From NCBI GenBank assembly GCA_016295375.1, contig JAEDLI010000098.1, positions 1-9,114 on the forward strand: DNA of 9,114 nucleotides, in the 5' to 3' direction. This stretch comes from Fibrobacter sp. (GTDB taxonomy: Bacteria > Fibrobacterota > Fibrobacteria > Fibrobacterales > Fibrobacteraceae). A model generated the notes under the pieces. That model had not been told where the DNA came from, did no database searches, and saw nothing but the letters and a program-made list of their open reading frames with translations. Below are positions 1-5,665 of this stretch, in pieces (position 1 is the stretch's first letter; each line of letters starts with the position of its first letter). A program made the position numbers and the translations under genes.

Positions 1-20
1 GTTGAAGAAATGACGTGATG

Positions 21-46
21 TGTCATCCTCGCGTAGGCGAGGATCT
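21..46. repeat. Palindromic repeat-like hairpin downstream of groEL
   Basis: A perfect 8-bp inverted repeat (ATCCTCGC at 25-32, GCGAGGAT at 37-44) encloses the 4-base loop GTAG. It is flanked by TGTC and CT, so the whole reads GTCATCC...GGATC. That layout matches widespread dispersed palindromes of the GTCATCC-type seen in many bacterial genomes. No second copy lies in this window, so its dispersed nature is inferred from form alone. It sits beyond the groEL terminator and is not followed by a T-tract, so it is unlikely to be the main terminator. Confidence 0.5.
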
Positions 47-49
47 ATG

Positions 50-86
50 CAGAAAACCCGGGCCTTGCGGTCCGGGTTTCTGTTTT
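50..86 (-). terminator. Rho-independent terminator of groESL
   Basis: Arms AAACCCGG (54-61) and CCGGGTTT (72-79) pair perfectly and extend inward by GCC/GGT (one G-T wobble) to a TTGC loop, giving 11 bp. CAG/CTG pairs extend it outward past one bulged A. Read on the minus strand, the stem ends in a short TTTT run. On the plus strand TTTT follows at 83-86, so the hairpin could stop transcription from both directions. It starts about 35 bases after the groEL stop codon, as expected for the operon end. Confidence 0.8.
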
Positions 87-121
87 AAGGAGAAAATGAT
101 TGTTCTCTTGACCGGCGACGA

Positions 122-1756
122 TTACATCATGCCGCCCATGCCACCCATACCCGGGTCCATGGCCGGAGCAGCCGGCTTGGGTTCCTTCTTCTCGGTGATC
201 ACGCAGTCTGTGGTGAGAATCATCGAGGCGATGGAGGAGGCATTCTTGAGGGCCGTGCGAGTCACCTTGGCCGGGTCGATAACGCCAGCCTTGATGAGGT
301 CTTCGTAGGTGTCGGTCTTCGCGTTGTAACCGAAGGCGTCCTTGCCTTCCTTGACCTTGTTCACCACCACAGAGCCTTCGAGGCCAGCATTCTGGACGAT
401 CTGGCGGAGCGGTTCTTCGATAGCGCGGCGGATGATGGCAGCACCGGTCTTCTGGTCGGCGTTGTCGAACTTGAGGGAGTCGATGGCCTTCTCGGCACGG
501 ATGAGGGCAACGCCACCACCCGGAACGATACCTTCTTCGACGGCAGCGCGGGTTGCGTGCATGGCGTCGTCCACGCGGTCCTTCTTTTCCTTCATTTCGA
601 CTTCGGTAGCGGCACCGACCTTGATCACGGCAACGCCGCCGGCAAGCTTGGCCAGGCGTTCCTGGAGCTTTTCGCGGTCATAGTCGCTGGTGGTGGTTTC
701 GATCTGCTTCTTGATCTGACCGATACGGCCCTTGATGGAGGCAGCATCACCGGCACCTTCCACAATCGTGGTGTTGTCCTTGGTGATGGTGATGGACTTG
801 GCCTGGCCAAGAACGGTGACCGGAGCATCTTCGAGCTTTGCGCCCGTGTCTTCGGAAACCAGCATACCGCCAGTGAGGATAGCGATGTCTTCGAGCATGG
901 CCTTGCGACGGTCACCGAAGCCCGGGGCCTTGACGGCGGCGACCTTCAAGGTGCCACGCATCTTGTTCACGACCAGCGTTGCGAGAGCTTCGCCATCGAC
1001 GTCTTCGGCGATGATGAGGAGAGACTTGCCCTGATTTGCCACGTGTTCGAGCATCGGGAGCAAATCCTTCATGGTAGAAATCTTCTTGTCGTACAACAGG
1101 ATGTACGGGTTCTCGAGGGAGACTTCCATGCTGTCGGTGTTGGTGACAAAGTAAGGAGAGAGGTAACCGCGGTCGAACTGCATACCTTCCACGACGTCGA
1201 GCACCGTGTCGGCGGTCTTGGATTCTTCGATGGTGATGACACCGTCGTTGCCGACCTTTTCCATGGCGTTGGCGAGCAAGTCACCGATTTCGGGGTCGTT
1301 GTTCGCGGAGATGGTAGCGACCTGGGCAATGTGTTCCTTGCCGTTGATCTTCACGGCCATCTTGCCTATTTCCTTGATGACGGCGTCAACCGCAGCGTCC
1401 ATACCGCGCTTGATGTCCATCGGGTTTGCACCGGCGGCCACGTTCTTGAGGCCTTCGCGGGTGATGGCCTGGGCGAGCACCGTAGCGGTAGTGGTACCGT
1501 CACCGGCAGCGTCAGAAGTCTTGTTTGCGACTTCCTTGGCCATCTGGGCGCCAAGATTTTCGTAGGCGTCTTCCAGTTCCACTTCCTTAGCGACAGTCAC
1601 GCCGTCCTTGGTCACGTTCGGGGCACCGAAGGAGCGGGCGATCATCACGTTGCGGCCCTTGGGGCCGAGAGTTACCTTGACTGCGTTGGCGAGCTTGTCC
1701 ACGCCCTTCATGAGGGATTCGCGAGCCGCCACATCAAACTTGAGTTGCTTTGCCAT
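122..1756 (-). CDS. groEL: GroEL, 60-kDa chaperonin
   Basis: Large subunit of the cytoplasmic ATP-driven folding chamber that works with GroES. The 544-residue length is typical of bacterial GroEL, and the sequence is alignable from MAKQLKFDVAARESL to the end. Visible landmarks are the N-terminal equatorial segment TLGPKGRNV (29-37), KDGVTVAKE (50-58), the nucleotide-binding GDGTTT (85-90), the apical-domain segment around FDRGYLSPYF, the chaperonin signature AAVEEGIVPGGG, and a C-terminal GGM tail (DPGMGGMGGMM). The start codon is preceded on the minus strand by AAGGA (1766-1770) with a 9-base spacer. It is the second gene of groES-groEL; the 128-base gap between them is unusually filled by a heptamer repeat element. 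No frameshift or missing catalytic residue is seen. The long opposite-strand open frame over this gene is a codon-bias shadow. Confidence 0.98.
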   Translation of the reverse strand: MAKQLKFDVAARESLMKGVDKLANAVKVTLGPKGRNVMIARSFGAPNVTKDGVTVAKEVELEDAYENLGAQMAKEVANKTSDAAGDGTTTATVLAQAITREGLKNVAAGANPMDIKRGMDAAVDAVIKEIGKMAVKINGKEHIAQVATISANNDPEIGDLLANAMEKVGNDGVITIEESKTADTVLDVVEGMQFDRGYLSPYFVTNTDSMEVSLENPYILLYDKKISTMKDLLPMLEHVANQGKSLLIIAEDVDGEALATLVVNKMRGTLKVAAVKAPGFGDRRKAMLEDIAILTGGMLVSEDTGAKLEDAPVTVLGQAKSITITKDNTTIVEGAGDAASIKGRIGQIKKQIETTTSDYDREKLQERLAKLAGGVAVIKVGAATEVEMKEKKDRVDDAMHATRAAVEEGIVPGGGVALIRAEKAIDSLKFDNADQKTGAAIIRRAIEEPLRQIVQNAGLEGSVVVNKVKEGKDAFGYNAKTDTYEDLIKAGVIDPAKVTRTALKNASSIASMILTTDCVITEKKEPKPAAPAMDPGMGGMGGMM

Positions 1757-1790
1757 TTTGTTTTTTCCTTTTTTCTTGTTTTAAACTTTT

Positions 1791-1880
1791 TAGAGGGGCT
1801 AGGATCTAGGATCTAGGGTCTAGGGCGGCGGAGCCGCGATTATTTCCTCTAGCCCCGAGCCTCTAATCTCTAGTCTCTCT
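1791..1880. repeat. Heptamer inverted-repeat element A (groES-groEL gap)
   Basis: The left half is a 7-base tandem array on the plus strand (TAGGATC, TAGGATC, TAGGGTC, TAGGG, with TAG at 1800, 1807, 1814, 1821) after an initial TAG at 1791. The centre is a hairpin GCGGC-GGA-GCCGC (1825-1837). The right half carries the complementary orientation in 7-base register (CTA at 1849, a decayed CGA at 1856, CTA at 1863 and 1870). GGGGCTAG (1795-1802) and CTAGCCCC (1849-1856) are exact inverted copies. The tetramer CTAG occurs six times. The element lies between the groES stop (5 bases away) and the groEL ribosome-binding site, so it would be inside the operon mRNA and could fold there. Confidence 0.75.
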
Positions 1881-1884
1881 TATG

Positions 1885-2166
1885 CTACAGAGTAGCGATG
1901 ACGTCCGGTTCCTTCACGATGAGGTAGTTTTCACCGTCAACGGTGACTTCGGTGCCGCTGTACTTGCCATAGAGCACCACGTCGCCCACCTTGACTTCCA
2001 TGGGGACGATTTCGCCCTTGTCGTTCTTGCGGCCCGGGCCCACGGCCACGACCTTGCCCTGCATGGGCTTTTCCTTGGCGTTATCCGGAATGAAGAGACC
2101 CGAGGAGGTCTTCTGTTCGGCTTCGGCCGGCTTGACAACGATTCGATCTGCTAAAGGCTTGATCAT
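1885..2166 (-). CDS. groES: GroES, 10-kDa co-chaperonin
   Basis: The heptameric lid of the GroEL chamber. Its 93 residues are normal for the family. Landmarks are the N-terminal KPLADRIVVKP (3-13), the mobile loop around residues 16-33 with the hydrophobic GLFIP (23-27) that docks on GroEL, the VVAVGPG turn (39-45), and the C-terminal strands GDVVLYGKYSGTEV and YLIVKEPDVIA. The ATG is preceded on the minus strand by AAGGA (2175-2179) with an 8-base spacer. It is the first gene of the operon. Its leader of about 80 bases contains two small hairpins, and a sigma-54-type promoter lies upstream. Confidence 0.98.
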   Translation of the reverse strand: MIKPLADRIVVKPAEAEQKTSSGLFIPDNAKEKPMQGKVVAVGPGRKNDKGEIVPMEVKVGDVVLYGKYSGTEVTVDGENYLIVKEPDVIATL

Positions 2167-2189
2167 TTTACTTTTCCTTTTTTGCGGAC

Positions 2190-2234
2190 GGCCGCTTTCG
2201 CGGGGCCCTTTGTTTAAACACTGCCCAGAAGGGC
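2190..2234 (-). other. Structured 5' leader of groES mRNA
   Basis: Two short hairpins lie between the predicted transcription start (about 2247) and the groES ribosome-binding site. One is GCCC-TTCT-GGGC (2223-2234). The other is CCGC-GAAA-GCGG (2192-2203), with a GNRA tetraloop and possible GGCC extension (2190-2207). Neither covers the AAGGA site, so a classical RNA thermometer is not shown; they could protect the 5' end or tune mRNA stability. Confidence 0.4.
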
Positions 2235-2256
2235 GTTTTTGTTTTCACCATCAGAA

Positions 2257-2274
2257 TAGCAATTTCCGTGCCAA
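2257..2274 (-). promoter_or_regulatory. Sigma-54 (-24/-12) promoter for groESL
   Basis: On the minus strand the sequence reads TTGGCACGGAAATTGCTA. It matches the sigma-54 consensus TGGCACG-N4-TTGCW at every defined position, with the required 10 bases between the invariant GG (-24 element) and GC (-12 element). Assuming equal base frequencies, such a match is expected about 0.002 times in this window on both strands. The implied start is near 2247, giving a leader of about 81 bases. No good sigma-70-type promoter and no CIRCE operator (TTAGCACTC-N9-GAGTGCTAA) is visible upstream of groES. Confidence 0.75.
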
Positions 2275-2286
2275 AACTTGCAAGTT
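2275..2286. promoter_or_regulatory. 12-bp palindrome abutting the -24 element
   Basis: AACTTGCAAGTT is a perfect palindrome ending exactly where the sigma-54 -24 box begins (about -28 to -39 from the predicted start). A protein bound here could block or modulate sigma-54 holoenzyme. No protein is identified. Confidence 0.4.
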
Positions 2287-2289
2287 CCA

Positions 2290-2325
2290 TATCGAGGGGC
2301 GAAAACCGCGTTATGCTCCCCGATA
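2290..2325. promoter_or_regulatory. Imperfect 11-bp dyad upstream of groESL promoter
   Basis: On the plus strand, TATCGAGGGGC (2290-2300) and GCTCCCCGATA (2315-2325) are inverted copies with nine of eleven positions paired and a 14-base spacer. It spans roughly -43 to -78 from the predicted start. It is a candidate operator or activator site; function is inferred only from position and symmetry. Confidence 0.35.
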
Positions 2326-2360
2326 ACGACAAACGAGCTTCCGATTTATGGTGTTTTCTG

Positions 2361-2381
2361 GCCAAATTCCCGATTTTTGGC
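2361..2381. promoter_or_regulatory. GCCAAA-N9-TTTGGC dyad, candidate sigma-54 enhancer site
   Basis: A perfect 6-bp inverted repeat with a 9-base spacer is centred about 124 bases upstream of the predicted groES start. Activators of sigma-54 promoters usually bind dyads some 80-150 bp upstream, so the placement fits an upstream activating sequence. No activator gene is in the window. Confidence 0.4.
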
Positions 2382-2449
2382 AAAAAATTTGCTACTCAGG
2401 AAACAAGCCCACCTAAAATTCCATTTCACTTAGATTTTTGATGTTTAAT

Positions 2450-2477
2450 TTTGAAACACGTTTTACATTGTTTCAAA
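2450..2477. terminator. AT-rich hairpin after the XRE gene
   Basis: TTTGAAACA (2450-2458) and TGTTTCAAA (2469-2477) form a perfect 9-bp inverted repeat with a 10-base loop, 18 bases past the stop of the minus-strand regulator gene. It is AT-rich and lacks a following T-run, so it would be a weak terminator. It could instead be a distal protein-binding dyad for the groES promoter region (about -203 to -230). Confidence 0.35.
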
Positions 2478-2494
2478 TTTAACCACTTTGGGCC

Positions 2495-2842
2495 TTAGCC
2501 CCGGAGTTGCCTTATGTATTCCGCACTGCGGACCTTGTCGGCCGCTAGCAGGACCTCCTTCCTGGAAAGCCTCCTCAGCTTTTCTTCCATGCTACGATAC
2601 TCCCTTTCGTAGATGGAACGAAATTTCTCCGTCATTTCTACCGGAGAAATACCCAAACCCCGAGCCAGAAGGCAAAAACTTTCGAATGAGGGAATGCGCT
2701 TGCCGCTTTCCATCATGGAAATGAATTGCCTCGTCAAACCTGATTCCATGGACAGCTGTTTCTGAGATATAAATGACTCCTTTCTCGTCCGCAGCACCAA
2801 TTTTTGGAATGCTATGCAAAAGATATCGTGGTTGTGAGTCAT
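2495..2842 (-). CDS. Small XRE/Cro-type helix-turn-helix regulator
   Basis: A 115-residue DNA-binding protein. Residues 10-70 form an XRE/HTH_3 domain: FQKLVLRTRKES, then the helix-turn-helix SQKQLSMESGLTRQFISMMESGKRIPS (about 26-52), then a closing helix FESFCLLARGLGISPVEM. The C-terminal 45 residues (EKFRSIYEREYRSMEEKLRRLSRKEVLLAADKV) are charged and probably helical, perhaps for dimerisation; I recognise no known domain there. Only the ATG at 2842 is possible, since an in-frame TGA lies about 20 bases upstream. No Shine-Dalgarno is visible. The gene stands alone, 328 bases upstream of groES in the same direction. The palindromes before it suggest autoregulation. Its targets are unknown. 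It has no adjacent toxin gene, so I do not call it an antitoxin. Confidence 0.85.
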   Translation of the reverse strand: MTHNHDIFCIAFQKLVLRTRKESFISQKQLSMESGLTRQFISMMESGKRIPSFESFCLLARGLGISPVEMTEKFRSIYEREYRSMEEKLRRLSRKEVLLAADKVRSAEYIRQLRG

Positions 2843-2849
2843 GGCGCCA

Positions 2850-2925
2850 ATTTTATCAAATCATGACGGGGAATCGTGCAAACAATTGTTACCTAATTAT
2901 TGTAATTTTGATAAAATCTTGTTTA
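2850..2925 (-). promoter_or_regulatory. Promoter-operator region of the XRE gene
   Basis: ATTTTATCAAA (2850-2860) and TTTGATAAAAT (2907-2917) are exact 11-bp inverted copies 57 bp apart centre to centre. Between them lie the perfect palindrome AACAATTGTT (2881-2890) and AATTA-TTG-TAATT (2895-2907). The upstream copy is itself symmetric, ATTTT-GAT-AAAAT (2905-2917). A weak promoter can be drawn on the minus strand: TAAACA (2920-2925), 15-base spacer, TACAAT (2899-2904). The upstream palindrome would then sit between the two boxes, a good place for self-repression. The dyads are seen directly; the promoter and operator roles are inference. Confidence 0.45.
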
Positions 2926-2941
2926 CGTTAAGCAAATAGGG

Positions 2942-3034
2942 TGGGCCCTGCCCTCCCTAAAACCCTCCCTGCGCTCGAGACCAGTTTCCTCGCGGCCACC
3001 TTCGGCGGCTATGCGAATAGGGAGGGGGTGCCCA
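2942..3034. repeat. GC-rich inverted-repeat element with G-quadruplex motif
   Basis: The ends are imperfect inverted copies: a left arm at 2942-2959 beginning TGGGC and ending CCTCCCTA, and a right arm at 3018-3034 beginning TAGGGAGG and ending GCCCA. The left arm is followed by a second CCCTCCCT (2963-2970), so the minus strand holds four GGG runs with loops A, TTTTA and A. The interior is GC-rich and can form further small stems. Base composition contrasts sharply with the AT-rich flanks. No reading frame in it looks coding. It resembles a small non-coding repeat element, but no second copy is in the window. Confidence 0.45.
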
Positions 3035-3045
3035 AATAACGATAT

Positions 3046-3082
3046 AAAAAAAGACCCTTCTCTTACCGAGAGGGGCCTTTTT
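3046..3082 (-). terminator. Terminator of tRNA-Arg
   Basis: Arms AAGACCCTTCTC (3051-3062) and GAGAGGGGCCTT (3068-3079) pair at ten of twelve positions plus one G-U, around a 5-base loop. The minus-strand transcript ends in a run of seven T (complement of the A-run at 3046-3052). A T-run also follows on the plus strand, so it may act both ways. The stem begins 5 bases beyond the tRNA 3' end. Confidence 0.8.
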
Positions 3083-3083
3083 A

Positions 3084-3157
<74 letters not shown>

Positions 3158-3167
3158 ATTGGTGCCC

Positions 3168-3197
3168 CAAATATAGCATTATCGGCCTGCATGTCAA
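3168..3197 (-). promoter_or_regulatory. Promoter of tRNA-Arg
   Basis: The minus strand reads TTGACA (complement of 3192-3197), a 16-base spacer, then TATATTTG (3168-3175), with TGC directly before TATATT like an extended -10. The start would fall near 3163, only a few bases before the mature tRNA 5' end. The -10 also fits the Bacteroidetes-type TAnnTTTG. Confidence 0.75.
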
Positions 3198-3206
3198 GGG
3201 ATTTTC

Positions 3207-3237
3207 TTTAAATTTCTTGAAAGAATTACTAAATTTG
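3207..3237 (+). promoter_or_regulatory. Candidate promoter of the PBP gene
   Basis: TTTAAA (3207-3212), a 17-base spacer and TAAATTTG (3230-3237) precede the PBP start by about 35 bases. The downstream box matches TAnnTTTG exactly; the upstream box is a weak -35, or TTTA in place of the -33 TTTG. It lies back-to-back with the tRNA promoter, the two upstream boxes being 9 bases apart. Confidence 0.45.
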
Positions 3238-3271
3238 GGCAAAAGAATCAAGTTCCGCGCAAAAACATAAA

Positions 3272-5554
3272 ATGGTCAAGAACATTATTTTCAAGATACT
3301 GAACGCCCTCAAGTCCGCCTTCCTGAAAAAGAAAGTCATCCTGTGGCTGCTCATTTTGTTTCTGCCAGTCCTGCTTGTGGCGGCTGCCGTCGTGGTCACT
3401 TACAACCACTTCTTGCCGGAACTTCCTTCTCTCTCCCAGCTGGAACAGATCAACCCCAAACTGGTCACCAACATCTACGACATGAACGGGAAAATCGCCC
3501 ATGAATACTACGTGGAGCGTCGTGAATGGGTCAGCTTCGACTCCATCCCCGAAAACGCCATCCACGCCGTGATGGCCACCGAAGACCGTGAATTCTACAA
3601 TCACTGGGGCATGAACGTTTGGGCCATTCCCTCCGCCATCATGGAAAGCGTCTCCAGCGGCAAGAAACTCCGCGGAGCATCCACCCTCACTCAACAGCTC
3701 ACCAAGCTTTTGTTCCTTACGCCGGAGCGTTCCATTTCCCGTAAGATCAAGGAGGCCATGACGGCCATCCGTATCGAGCAGACCTACACCAAACAAGAGA
3801 TTCTCGAATTCTACATGAACGAGGTTTACCTGTCCGCCGGTAACTACGGTTTCCAGGCCGCAGGCAAGTACTATTTCGGACGCCCGCTGGATAGCCTTAC
3901 CATTCCAGAGTTGGCCGTGCTGGCCGGCATGCTCCAGCGCCCCGAAGCCTACCGCCCCGACAGGCACCCCAAGGCATCTCTGGAACGCCGCAATACCGTG
4001 CTCTTTGCCATGATGGATGCGGGCTACATCAGCAAGGAAGATTACCGCAAGTACGTAGATACCCCCATCACCTTGGCCGAAAAAGAAGAAGAGAAAGGTG
4101 CGGGCCTCTACTTCTACGAAGAAATCCGCAAGTACATGGAAAAGAAGTACGGCGAAAATTCCCTTTATGCCGATGGTGTTTCCATCTATAGCACCATCGA
4201 CCCCGACATCCAGGCCTACGCCGACAGCGTGGCCCAGGTCCAGGTAGAAAAAGTCCGCCACCGCATCAAGTACCGCGCCACACGCCGTCTGTTCCTCGCA
4301 AACAAGTACGACATGCCCGAAGACAGCGTTGTCGCCCACTTCGACAGCATCTATACCCTGTTCAAGAAGGACTACCTGGCAAACGACACCAACCCGGATC
4401 CCAAGAAAAGACGTTTCCCTGACAGTATCCTGTACCACCACGCCGAAGTGGCCGCCATCTTGATCGAAAACGAGACCGGAGGCATCCGCGCCATGGTGGG
4501 CGGAAGCGACTGGAACAGCTCCCGCTGGAATCGCGCGGTGCAGTCCCTGCGCCAGCCGGGCTCCAGCTTTAAGCCTATTGTGTATGCTACCGCCATGGAC
4601 AACGGGGCTTCCCCCTGCGACTCGGTGAACGACCAGCCCGTCACCATCCCCGACCCCGACGACAAGGACAAGAACAAGGTCTGGCGTCCGGCAAACTTCG
4701 GTCACGACTTTGAAGGAATGATGACGCTCCGCAAGGCCCTCTACAAATCCAAGAACCTGCCCGCTATTCTTACCGGCATGAAATACGGGCTCAGCAACGT
4801 GGTGAATTACGCCCGCAAGTTCGGCATCGTAAGGGCTCCGCTCCTTGCAGTCCCGAGCCTTGCCCTGGGTTCCGTAGGCGCCACCCTGATGGAAATGACT
4901 TCGGCCTACACCGTGTTCCCCAACGGAGGCAACCGTATCGAACCCTACATGATCGAATCCATCGTCGATAAAAACGGCGAGACCATCGAGAAAAACATGA
5001 AGGTGGAGCACGAAGTGCTCCGGGCCCCCAGCGCCTACCTGATGGTCGACATGCTGAAAGACGTGAACGTGCGCGGAACGGCGGCAAGAGTCTGGGCCAG
5101 CGGCTTTACCCATCCCAGCGGCGGAAAGACGGGCACCACCAACGACTATACCGACGCCTGGTATATCGGCTTTACCAAGCAGTACACCATGGGCGTGTGG
5201 ATTGGTTCCGACAGCCCGGGCACCATGGGCGCGGGCCACACCGGCACCGAAGACGCCCTGCCTGTTTGGCTTGCGGTAATGACCGAACTCCACAAGGACC
5301 TTCCGAGACTCCCCTTCCCCGTGCCTGCAGGCGTTTCCAGCAGGGGCATCTGCAACTACACCGGCAAGGTGGCCGGAGAGTTCTGTTCCGAAAAGACCTA
5401 CTGCCTCTACACCGCAGGTTACGCCCCGACAGAAACTTGCGACGGCAACCATTTCGAGGTCAAGACGAAGTCCGCCGACGACGCCACCCTCTTCAGCAAC
5501 AAGGGTGCAGCGGAGTCCTCTACCGGGCCTAAAAAGACCCGAAAAATGTTCTAG
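3272..5554 (+). CDS. Class A penicillin-binding protein (PBP1A-like)
   Basis: A bifunctional murein synthase that polymerises lipid II and cross-links peptide stems in the periplasm. Residues 1-22 are cytoplasmic and basic; 23-44 form the membrane anchor. The glycosyltransferase (GT51) domain, about 60-240, shows ATEDREFYNHWG (catalytic Glu104) and GASTLTQQL (135-143). The transpeptidase domain, about 395-670, shows SSFK (Ser431, Lys434), SKN (493-495) and KTGTT (619-623). A charged stretch at about 319-388 separates the start of the transpeptidase region (STIDPDIQAYAD) from EVAAILIENETGG. The C-terminal tail has four cysteines (694, 705, 711, 723), which could form disulfides in the periplasm. 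The 760-residue length is normal. The ATG has no clear Shine-Dalgarno, but no better in-frame start lies nearby. It is probably monocistronic. It is mrcA-like, but orthology cannot be settled here. Confidence 0.96.
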   Translation: MVKNIIFKILNALKSAFLKKKVILWLLILFLPVLLVAAAVVVTYNHFLPELPSLSQLEQINPKLVTNIYDMNGKIAHEYYVERREWVSFDSIPENAIHAVMATEDREFYNHWGMNVWAIPSAIMESVSSGKKLRGASTLTQQLTKLLFLTPERSISRKIKEAMTAIRIEQTYTKQEILEFYMNEVYLSAGNYGFQAAGKYYFGRPLDSLTIPELAVLAGMLQRPEAYRPDRHPKASLERRNTVLFAMMDAGYISKEDYRKYVDTPITLAEKEEEKGAGLYFYEEIRKYMEKKYGENSLYADGVSIYSTIDPDIQAYADSVAQVQVEKVRHRIKYRATRRLFLANKYDMPEDSVVAHFDSIYTLFKKDYLANDTNPDPKKRRFPDSILYHHAEVAAILIENETGGIRAMVGGSDWNSSRWNRAVQSLRQPGSSFKPIVYATAMDNGASPCDSVNDQPVTIPDPDDKDKNKVWRPANFGHDFEGMMTLRKALYKSKNLPAILTGMKYGLSNVVNYARKFGIVRAPLLAVPSLALGSVGATLMEMTSAYTVFPNGGNRIEPYMIESIVDKNGETIEKNMKVEHEVLRAPSAYLMVDMLKDVNVRGTAARVWASGFTHPSGGKTGTTNDYTDAWYIGFTKQYTMGVWIGSDSPGTMGAGHTGTEDALPVWLAVMTELHKDLPRLPFPVPAGVSSRGICNYTGKVAGEFCSEKTYCLYTAGYAPTETCDGNHFEVKTKSADDATLFSNKGAAESSTGPKKTRKMF

Positions 5555-5604
5555 GAATCAGTCCTGAATTTCGGCAAGAAACCGTCTGAAATCCGCTAGA
5601 TATC

Positions 5605-5629
5605 AAGGGTTTGAGCATACTCAACCCTT
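5605..5629 (+). other. Hairpin between the PBP gene and rlmN
   Basis: AAGGG-T-TTGAG, loop CATA, CTCAA-CCCTT forms a 10-bp stem with one bulged T. It lies 50 bases after the PBP stop. The nearest T-run (5644-5649) is 15 bases beyond the stem, so it is not a textbook terminator. It ends against the proposed rlmN -35 and could equally be an operator. Confidence 0.4.
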
Positions 5630-5658
5630 AACAAAATCTTATATTTTTTCTATCTTTG
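5628..5658 (+). promoter_or_regulatory. Candidate promoter of rlmN
   Basis: TTAACA (5628-5633), a 17-base spacer and TATCTTTG (5651-5658) fit a -35/-10 pair with a TAnnTTTG downstream box. The start would fall within a few bases of the ATG at 5666, so the mRNA could be leaderless or nearly so, which agrees with the missing Shine-Dalgarno. Confidence 0.5.
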
Positions 5659-5665
5659 CGGTGCT

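Noticed and set aside
96..308. Plus-strand small frame with AAGGAG before an ATG, running into the groEL 3' end
   Set aside because: The ribosome-binding site is good, but the peptide is almost entirely antisense to the conserved groEL C-terminus and has no supporting promoter.
557..1816. 419-codon plus-strand frame over groEL
   Set aside because: Antisense shadow in codon register with groEL; no ribosome-binding site or family resemblance.
2168..2383. 71-codon minus-strand frame directly before groES
   Set aside because: It spans the sigma-54 site and dyads, would start upstream of the predicted transcription start, has no ribosome-binding site and resembles no family.
2167..2494. CIRCE operator or sigma-32 promoter for groESL
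   Set aside because: No TTAGCACTC-N9-GAGTGCTAA or recognisable heat-shock -35/-10 pair was found on reading this stretch.
2495..2842. Antitoxin of a toxin-antitoxin pair
   Set aside because: No toxin-sized partner gene lies beside it on either strand.
3248..5452. 734-codon open frame on the minus strand over the PBP gene
   Set aside because: It is codon-aligned antisense to a clear PBP and is open only because TTA, CTA and TCA codons are avoided. The protein has no recognisable domain.
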